Assembly (NCBI GenBank): GCA_036558005.1
Contig: DATBGO010000335.1
Coordinates: 19,197 to 83,196 of the forward strand
Source: DATBGO01 sp036558005
Lineage (GTDB): Bacteria; Actinomycetota; Actinomycetes; Streptosporangiales; Streptosporangiaceae
Length of the DNA: 64,000 nt
Direction of reading: 5' to 3'
Shown: one piece after another, positions 59,249-64,000 of the stretch
Layout: each line of letters starts with the position of its first letter
Numbering within the stretch: the first letter of the stretch is position 1
Translations under genes and position numbers: made by a program
Notes under the pieces: generated by a model
Databases searched by the model: none
What the model saw: the letters and a program-made list of their open reading frames with translations, nothing else
Told to the model about the DNA's origin: nothing

Positions 59249-59935
59249 GTGGCTGATGGCGAGGTGCTGGACGCGCTGTCGCGCAGTTTCCTGGCGGACC
59301 TGCCGCCGGAGGTGGCAGGCCGGCTGCGCGCGGAGGGGGAGCGGGCCGAGTACCCGGCGGGCACGACGGTGTACCGGGCCGGGGCCAGCCCGCAGGCAGC
59401 CCTGGTCGTCCGCGGCCTGATCCGGGTGTACCTGGCCTCCGCGGAGGGCCGGCAGGTAACCATCCGGTACGCCAGGCCGGGCGACGTGCTGGGAATCGCA
59501 GTGCTGGTCGGCGGCCCGGCCAGCGTCAGCGTCCAGGCCGTCGAGCCGTCCAGCCTGTTCCGGATCAGCTCCAGGACGCTGACCGCGGCGGCGCGCCGCG
59601 ACCCGAGAGTCGGGTGGGCCATCGCGCAGGAACTGAACCGGCGGCTCTACGACACCCTGGAGCAGACCGCGGTGCACGTGTTCGGCTCGGTGCGCCAGCG
59701 GGCCGCCGCGCACCTGCTGGACCTCGCCTCCGCGCAGCAGCAGCCGGCCGGGCGGCTCGTGGCGCGCGTCTCGCAGCAGGAACTGGCCGACGCGGTCGGG
59801 TCGGTCCGTGAGGTCGTGGCCCGGGTGCTGCGCGACTTCCGGGTCGCCGGGATCGTGGCCACAGCGGCGGACAGCGTGGTGATCCTGGACGCGAGCCGGC
59901 TGTACACCGAGTGCGGCGGCGCGTCCGGGGTGTGA
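59249..59935 (+). CDS. Crp/Fnr-family transcriptional regulator
   Basis: A 228-residue regulator from GTG 59249. The cyclic-nucleotide-binding-like beta-roll covers about 15-130 (YPAGTTVYRAGASPQAALVVRGLIRVYL, ARPGDVLGIAVLVGG) and the C-terminal winged helix about 165-220 (VSQQELADAVGSVREVVARVLRDFRVAGIV). No Fnr-type Cys cluster is seen. It lies 43 bases after the second giant gene and may share its transcript; whether it controls the giant genes is unknown. Confidence 0.9.
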   Translation: MADGEVLDALSRSFLADLPPEVAGRLRAEGERAEYPAGTTVYRAGASPQAALVVRGLIRVYLASAEGRQVTIRYARPGDVLGIAVLVGGPASVSVQAVEPSSLFRISSRTLTAAARRDPRVGWAIAQELNRRLYDTLEQTAVHVFGSVRQRAAAHLLDLASAQQQPAGRLVARVSQQELADAVGSVREVVARVLRDFRVAGIVATAADSVVILDASRLYTECGGASGV

Positions 59936-60048
59936 CTTTGGTCGCCCGGCCGGCGACTGAGGTCACTGACAGGCCCTGCCCGAGCCGGCAGCCTGGATGG
60001 GTCAGGCCCGGTCCACCGGGCTCCCGCCCGTCCAGAAGGCAGAACGCT

Positions 60049-60936
60049 ATGAGCATGTCGATCGCAATGTCACGGCCCGAGCCCGGTTCAGCGGCCGCGG
60101 TGAAGGCGGTGTCGGTGATCAGCACCGGCACGGTCCGGATCCGGCCCGAGCACCCCTACGGCAGCAGGAAGCCGCTGTACTGGTGGCTGCTGACATCCCG
60201 GCAGTGGACCCCGCCCCGGCCGATCAATGTCTACGTCATCGAGCATGAACGGGGTCTGATCCTGTTCGACACCGGGCAGGACCGCGCCTCGGTGACTGAT
60301 GACAGCTATTTCCCCGGTGGCTTCACCGGACTCATCTACGACCGGCTCGCCCGGTTCGACATCGGCGGGCAGGACACGCTCACCGCCGGGCTCGCGGCAC
60401 TCGGGTACACCCCGGCGGATGTCAGCGCCGCGATCCTGTCCCACCTGCACCAGGATCACATCGGCGGGCTGCCCGAGCTGACGAGCGCCGACCTGCTGGT
60501 GTCCGCAGCCGAGTGGGCTGAGCTGTCCAGGCCCGGTCCTGAGCTGCGCGGCTTCCTGCGAAGCCACATCGAGCTCCCGGGCCTGCGCTGGCACCAGCTG
60601 GACATGGCGCCCGCACGGGACCGCGGCCTCGCCCCCTTCACCGAAGCACTGGACGTCATGGGGGACGGGTCACTGACGCTGCTGCCGACCCCCGGTCACA
60701 CGGCCGGCTCGCTGTCGCTGCTGGTCCGGCGCGGTACCAGGCCGCCGTTGCTGCTGGTCGGAGATCTCACCTACGGAGCCGAGATCCTGCAGCGCGGCCA
60801 GATCCCCGGCGTCGGCGCCCGCCGACAGCTCAGGCAGAGCAGCCGCGATGTCCTGGAACTGGCACGGCGGCTGCCCGGCCTGGTCGTGCTGCCCGCCCAC
60901 GACCCGGGTGCCGCTCAGCGGCTGCTGGACAGCTGA
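60049..60936 (+). CDS. MBL-fold metallohydrolase (N-acyl-homoserine-lactonase-like)
   Basis: A 295-residue metallo-beta-lactamase-fold protein. Metal motif SHLHQDHIGG (His132, His134, Asp136, His137), then His in TPGHTAGSLSLLV, Asp in LVGDLTYG and final His in LPAHDPG, giving a full two-metal site. The VYVIEHERGLILFDTGQ block fits AiiA-type lactonases, so it may cleave a lactone signal; other MBL reactions cannot be excluded. Start ATG 60049; alternatives slightly downstream exist. Confidence 0.85.
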   Translation: MSMSIAMSRPEPGSAAAVKAVSVISTGTVRIRPEHPYGSRKPLYWWLLTSRQWTPPRPINVYVIEHERGLILFDTGQDRASVTDDSYFPGGFTGLIYDRLARFDIGGQDTLTAGLAALGYTPADVSAAILSHLHQDHIGGLPELTSADLLVSAAEWAELSRPGPELRGFLRSHIELPGLRWHQLDMAPARDRGLAPFTEALDVMGDGSLTLLPTPGHTAGSLSLLVRRGTRPPLLLVGDLTYGAEILQRGQIPGVGARRQLRQSSRDVLELARRLPGLVVLPAHDPGAAQRLLDS

Positions 60937-60950
60937 CCGCCCGGGTCAGC
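60932..60950. terminator. Short hairpin between converging genes
   Basis: GCTGACC (60932-60938) pairs with GGTCAGC (60944-60950) around a 5-base loop. It covers the stop codons of both the MBL gene and the convergent small gene, and could work in both directions. Only seven pairs, so weak. Confidence 0.4.
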
Positions 60951-61251
60951 CGGCCGGCAGCCGGTAGGACCCGACGACCGTGGCATCGGCCGCGTCCGGC
61001 CCGGTGACGCAGCGGCCGGCGATGCCGGCCTGGAACTCGCCGAACGCGGCGCTGGCGCTCAGCGGGTTCTCCTCGCCCTCCAGCACCGCGACGTGCACGA
61101 AGCTCACGCCGTCGTCGAGCCGGAACGAGGCGTACCGCAGCCCGTCAGGCTGCTGCTCCGCCAGCTCCGCGAACACGGCTTTGATCAGCTGCTCGTTCTC
61201 GTCCGCGGATTCTGGTCTGGTGGTGTACCTGACTACCTTGGTGACTGCCAT
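60946..61251 (-). CDS. Dimeric alpha-beta-barrel (antibiotic-monooxygenase-like) small protein
   Basis: A 101-residue protein: MAVTKVVRYTTRPESADENEQLIKAVFAELAEQQPDGLRYASFRLDDGVSFVHVAVLEG, the pattern of a small ferredoxin-like barrel domain. No catalytic residues can be assigned. It follows the DUF-type gene by 17 bases and is probably cotranscribed with the ArsR-SRPBCC genes. Confidence 0.7.
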   Translation of the reverse strand: MAVTKVVRYTTRPESADENEQLIKAVFAELAEQQPDGLRYASFRLDDGVSFVHVAVLEGEENPLSASAAFGEFQAGIAGRCVTGPDAADATVVGSYRLPAG

Positions 61252-61268
61252 CGGTCAGCTCCGTCCGT

Positions 61269-61670
61269 TCAGATGGCGCGCATCCGGTTGTTGCGCGGGT
61301 CGTGGGTGACCTCGGCCAGGCCGAGTTCCTCCAGCAGCGGCGGCAGGTACATCCCGAACCTGCCGCGGTAGCCGTTACGCAGGCCGTACCAGCCGCTCAC
61401 CGGGTTGTCCGGCGACCGGCCCCACGCCTCGACCGTGCCCGGCGCGGCCGGCTTCTTCTCGTCCGCGGCGCCGAGCGCGACCCAGTCGCCCTGCTCAGCC
61501 AGCCAGCCGTGCAGGTCCTCGATGGCCCGCAGCTGGTATTTCAGGGTGGTGGAGCCGACCTGGCACACCAGCGCCGGCGGATCGGCCTGCTTGTCGGCGT
61601 ACATGGTGTAGCCGGAGGTGCCCGGCGGTGTCTTCAGCACCCACGGGTCGTCCTTGGTGCCAGCCGCCAT
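61269..61670 (-). CDS. Conserved hypothetical protein (resembles DUF6855)
   Basis: A 133-residue protein from ATG 61670, with GGGAG upstream and ATGA overlap with the SRPBCC stop; a longer frame to 61724 lacks these marks. Conserved features seen are DPWVLKTPPGTSGYTMY, GDWVALGAADE, WGRSPDNPVSGWYGLRNGYRGRFGMYLPPLLE and C-terminal RNNRMRA. Function unknown. The family call is from memory of similar proteins and is not certain. Confidence 0.7.
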   Translation of the reverse strand: MAAGTKDDPWVLKTPPGTSGYTMYADKQADPPALVCQVGSTTLKYQLRAIEDLHGWLAEQGDWVALGAADEKKPAAPGTVEAWGRSPDNPVSGWYGLRNGYRGRFGMYLPPLLEELGLAEVTHDPRNNRMRAI

Positions 61671-62116
61671 CAGCTTGCTCCCTTCGCTATCGCGGCCAGG
61701 AAGTGCGGTATCAGCGCCTGCCACCCGGCCTGGTTACGGTCCCGCCAGTCCGCCGCCTCCGCGCCCAGCCGCTCCCAGCCGCGGTGCTCGATCTCCACCC
61801 TGGTCGCGCCGGGCCCCCGGGCGAGGAAGCGGATCTCCACCTCGGTGGCGCCGGCTTGGTCCCGGCCGATGTGCCAGAGGTAGGCCAGCCGCTCCGGGGG
61901 CTGCCAGACCGTCACCTCGCCCCAGTCATGCTCGGTGCCGTCGGCGCCGCGCTCGTAGATCCGCCCGCCCACGCCGGCCTGCAGCACGACCTGCTCGGGC
62001 TGCCCGGTCACGGTGTGGTCGCGCGGCCACCACGTGCCGAGCCGCTCGGTCCAGACCCCGAACGCGTGCTCGGGCGAGCAGGCGACATCCAGCGACAGGC
62101 GCAGCGGCGCCGTCAC
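61670..62116 (-). CDS. SRPBCC-domain protein (AHSA1-like)
   Basis: A 148-residue START-like domain protein: LRLSLDVACSPEHAFGVWTERLGTWWPRDHT, GTEHDWGEVTVWQPPERLAYLWHI, WQALIPHF. These proteins bind small hydrophobic ligands and are very often paired with ArsR regulators, as here (4-base overlaps on both sides). Role probably linked to sensing or detoxification. Confidence 0.88.
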   Translation of the reverse strand: MTAPLRLSLDVACSPEHAFGVWTERLGTWWPRDHTVTGQPEQVVLQAGVGGRIYERGADGTEHDWGEVTVWQPPERLAYLWHIGRDQAGATEVEIRFLARGPGATRVEIEHRGWERLGAEAADWRDRNQAGWQALIPHFLAAIAKGAS

Positions 62117-62478
62117 CGGGCCTGGTCCTCGCTGGTGTTCTCGGCCAGCAGCCGGAACCGCGCCGCGGCCTCGCCCCAGACGCGGTCCAGGTAGGCCTGG
62201 ACCGCGTGCAGGCCCTGCTCCCGCAGCTGGTAGATGTGCCGGGTGCCGCGGGCCTGCTCGGCGACCAGCCCGGCCTCCTTCAGCAGCCTGAGATGCCGGG
62301 ACACCGCGGGCCTGCTGATCGGGAGCGCCGCGGCGATCTGCCCGACCGGCTTGTCCCCCTCGCTGAGCAACCGCAGGATCTCGCGCCGGTGCGGATCGCC
62401 GAGCGCCTCGAACGGGTCGCCAGCGGCGCGGGCCCCAGGCTCCCCGGGGACCCGCGCCGCGGCCGCGCTATCAGTCAC
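62113..62478 (-). CDS. ArsR-family transcriptional regulator
   Basis: A 121-residue winged-helix regulator: DPFEALGDPHRREILRLLSEGDKPVGQIAAALPISRPAVSRHLRLLKEAGLVAEQARGTRHIYQL. The Cys metal sites of true ArsR/SmtB are absent, so it belongs to the SRPBCC-linked, non-metal group. It overlaps the SRPBCC gene by 4 bases and probably represses the operon through the inverted repeat at 62517-62555. Confidence 0.9.
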   Translation of the reverse strand: MTDSAAAARVPGEPGARAAGDPFEALGDPHRREILRLLSEGDKPVGQIAAALPISRPAVSRHLRLLKEAGLVAEQARGTRHIYQLREQGLHAVQAYLDRVWGEAAARFRLLAENTSEDQAR

Positions 62479-62516
62479 CTGACTCCATCACTTCCCCGGC
62501 CGGCTGCTTCCGGCCT

Positions 62517-62555
62517 TCGGTAACAGCCAGGCTACCGTAACATGGAAGTTACCGA
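62517..62555. promoter_or_regulatory. Inverted repeat upstream of the ArsR gene
   Basis: TCGGTAAC (62517-62524) and GTTACCGA (62548-62555) are perfect 8-base arms, with a further CCGTAAC half-site at 62534-62540. It overlaps the 3' end of the MFS gene and lies about 40 bases before the ArsR start, so it may be its operator. Confidence 0.55.
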
Positions 62556-63988
62556 TAAGCGCGCCCCGCCCGCGCGGACCGCAGCCCGCTGAGCGCGACC
62601 GCGATCCCGACGACCGCGATCCCGGTGATGAGCACCAGGGCGGGCCGGTAGGCGTGCAGCGTCGCGCCCGCCGCGATGACGTGGTCGGCGCCGCCCGCGT
62701 CGATCACCGCGGTCACGATAGCGAGCACCAGCGCGCCGCCGACCTGGAACGAGGTCTGGAACAGGCTGGCCGCCAGGCCCTGCTCATGGTCGGCGACGCC
62801 CGCGGTCGCGGCCAGGCTGAGCGCCGAGAAGCCCAGGCCGAACGCGGTGCCGATCAGCAGCACGGCCGGCAGGATCACCGCCGGGTAGTCGGGCTGCACG
62901 CCGACCCGGATGAAGATGAGGTACGCCGCGACCAGGCTGACGAACGCGACGACGGTGATCCGGGCCGTCCCGAACCGGTCGATGACCGCGCTGACCCTGG
63001 TGGACAGCGCCGCGACCATCAGGCCGGCCGGCAGGAACGCCATCGCGGTGGTCAGCGCTGACCAGCCGGCCAGGCTCTGCAGGTACTGCGTGACCAGGAA
63101 CTGGAACGCGACGTAGGAACCGAACAGCGTGGCCGCGCCGATGTTGGCCCGGGTCAGCGCGCCGAGCCGGAACATGCTCAGCCGGACCAGCGGGTCGCGG
63201 CTGCGCAGCTCGATCCGGGCGAACGCGGCCAGCAGCGCGGCGACGGCGGCGAACGAGCCGATGGTCCGGGCCGAGACCCACCCGGCCTGCTGGGCGGAGA
63301 CGACGGTGTAGACCAGCAGCAGCATCGCCGCGGTCACCGTGACGGCGCCGGGCAGGTCGAACCGGCGGTCCCTGCGCCCGGCCGGGGCGGCGTGCGGGAT
63401 GACCGGCACCGCCGCGATCAGCGTGAGCAGCGCAACCGGGGCGGGCACCAGCAGCGTGAGCCGCCAGCTTGCCTCGGTCAGCAGCCCGGACAGCACCAGG
63501 CCGAGCGAGAAGCCGCTGGCGCCGAACGCCGAGTACACGCTGATCGCGCGGTTGCGCATCGGCCCCTCGCGGAACGTGGTGGTCAGCAGCGACAGCCCGG
63601 CCGGAGCGGTGAACGCCGCCGCCGCGCCCTTGACGAACCGGGCGCCGATCAGCAGCGCCGGGCTGCTGACCAGACCGCCGAACAGCGACGCGACCGCGAA
63701 CAGGGCCAACGCGGCCAGGAACACGCGGCGGCGGCCGAGCAGGTCCGCGGCCCGCCCGCCGAGCAGCAGCAGGCCGCCGTAGCCGAGCACGTAGCCGCTG
63801 ACGATCCATTGCAGGGAGGCGGTCGTCAGGCCGAGGTCGGACTGGATCGCGGGGAGGGCCACGCCGACCATCGAGACGTCGAGCCCGTCCAGGAACAGGA
63901 CCCCGCAGAGCACCACGAGCGCGCCCCACAGGCGCGCGTCCCAGTGAAGGCTTACGTTGGAGGACGTGGAAGGGGTGGAAACAGGCAT
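62549..63988 (-). CDS. MFS drug-efflux transporter (DHA2/EmrB-QacA type)
   Basis: A 479-residue membrane protein with about 14 hydrophobic segments. Typical DHA2 blocks: FLDGLDVSMVGVALPAIQSDLGLTTASLQWIVSGYVLGYGGLLLLGGRAADLLGRRRVFLAA. It should export drugs or toxic compounds using the proton gradient. It reads on the same strand as the ArsR operon, 70 bases upstream of it, with an operator-like palindrome at the junction. Possibly regulated together. Confidence 0.9.
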   Translation of the reverse strand: MPVSTPSTSSNVSLHWDARLWGALVVLCGVLFLDGLDVSMVGVALPAIQSDLGLTTASLQWIVSGYVLGYGGLLLLGGRAADLLGRRRVFLAALALFAVASLFGGLVSSPALLIGARFVKGAAAAFTAPAGLSLLTTTFREGPMRNRAISVYSAFGASGFSLGLVLSGLLTEASWRLTLLVPAPVALLTLIAAVPVIPHAAPAGRRDRRFDLPGAVTVTAAMLLLVYTVVSAQQAGWVSARTIGSFAAVAALLAAFARIELRSRDPLVRLSMFRLGALTRANIGAATLFGSYVAFQFLVTQYLQSLAGWSALTTAMAFLPAGLMVAALSTRVSAVIDRFGTARITVVAFVSLVAAYLIFIRVGVQPDYPAVILPAVLLIGTAFGLGFSALSLAATAGVADHEQGLAASLFQTSFQVGGALVLAIVTAVIDAGGADHVIAAGATLHAYRPALVLITGIAVVGIAVALSGLRSARAGRAYR

Positions 63989-64000
63989 GCGAATGAGAGT

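Noticed and set aside
1..64000. tRNA or rRNA genes, transposases, integrases, phage structural genes
   Set aside because: Looked for in both strands by eye; no cloverleaf with CCA-type end, rRNA stretch or transposase motif was recognised.

Overview
The window is very GC-rich, with codon third positions almost always G or C. Its gene families point to a filamentous or soil-type actinobacterium: Lsr2, two SARP/AfsR regulators, an FAD three-subunit dehydrogenase, many PIN/Phd-type toxin-antitoxin pairs and many GTG/TTG starts. The genus cannot be named from the sequence alone.

1-18.9 kb is a catabolic locus of two divergent operons sharing a short intergenic region near 12.5 kb. The minus-strand operon (12459 down to 1) encodes an amidohydrolase, hydantoinase/oxoprolinase subunits HyuA and HyuB, a lipoprotein binding protein with a complete Dpp/Opp-type ABC importer, an amidase and a PucR-type regulator cut by the window edge. 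The plus-strand operon (12665-18918) encodes a DapDC-like PLP enzyme, a cyclase-family hydrolase, a three-subunit FAD/Fe-S amino-acid dehydrogenase and a DapA-family aldolase. Together they look like uptake and breakdown of an amide or cyclic-amide nitrogen compound; the substrate is not known.

18.9-30.9 kb is accessory. It holds a membrane-anchored NB-ARC/TPR STAND protein, an AraC regulator with a divergent LysE exporter, an M50-like membrane protein, YefM/YoeB, a VOC/ECF-sigma pair, VapBC, cspA, a lipoprotein, an orphan HigA with an apparent frameshift, Phd/RelE, Lsr2 and two gene remnants (alpha/beta hydrolase, SRPBCC).

30.9-43.9 kb is a probable biosynthetic gene cluster: a SARP regulator, then a tightly overlapping nine-gene operon encoding a radical SAM enzyme, a hydrolase-DegT aminotransferase fusion, LuxC-like reductase, LuxE-like acyl-adenylating enzyme, PhyH dioxygenase, GT2 glycosyltransferase, MFS exporter, MDR dehydrogenase and Gfo/Idh/MocA dehydrogenase. 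A VapBC pair converges on its end, followed by a large AfsR-type regulator with SARP-like heptamer repeats upstream, and an epimerase.

48.9-59.2 kb is the most striking part. Two tandem giant genes (1711 and 1683 codons with stop excluded/included approximations noted in the entries) encode DUF4157 (HELVH) N-termini, long charged linkers, an endonuclease/exonuclease/phosphatase-like (EEP) core and a C-terminal USP-type deubiquitinase domain with apparently intact Cys/His/Asp residues. Each is preceded by a conserved 11-codon leader frame overlapping the GTG start. These look like polymorphic toxins or effectors aimed at eukaryotic cells. The window ends with a Crp/Fnr regulator, an MBL-fold lactonase-like hydrolase and a minus-strand ArsR-SRPBCC-DUF set next to an MFS efflux pump.
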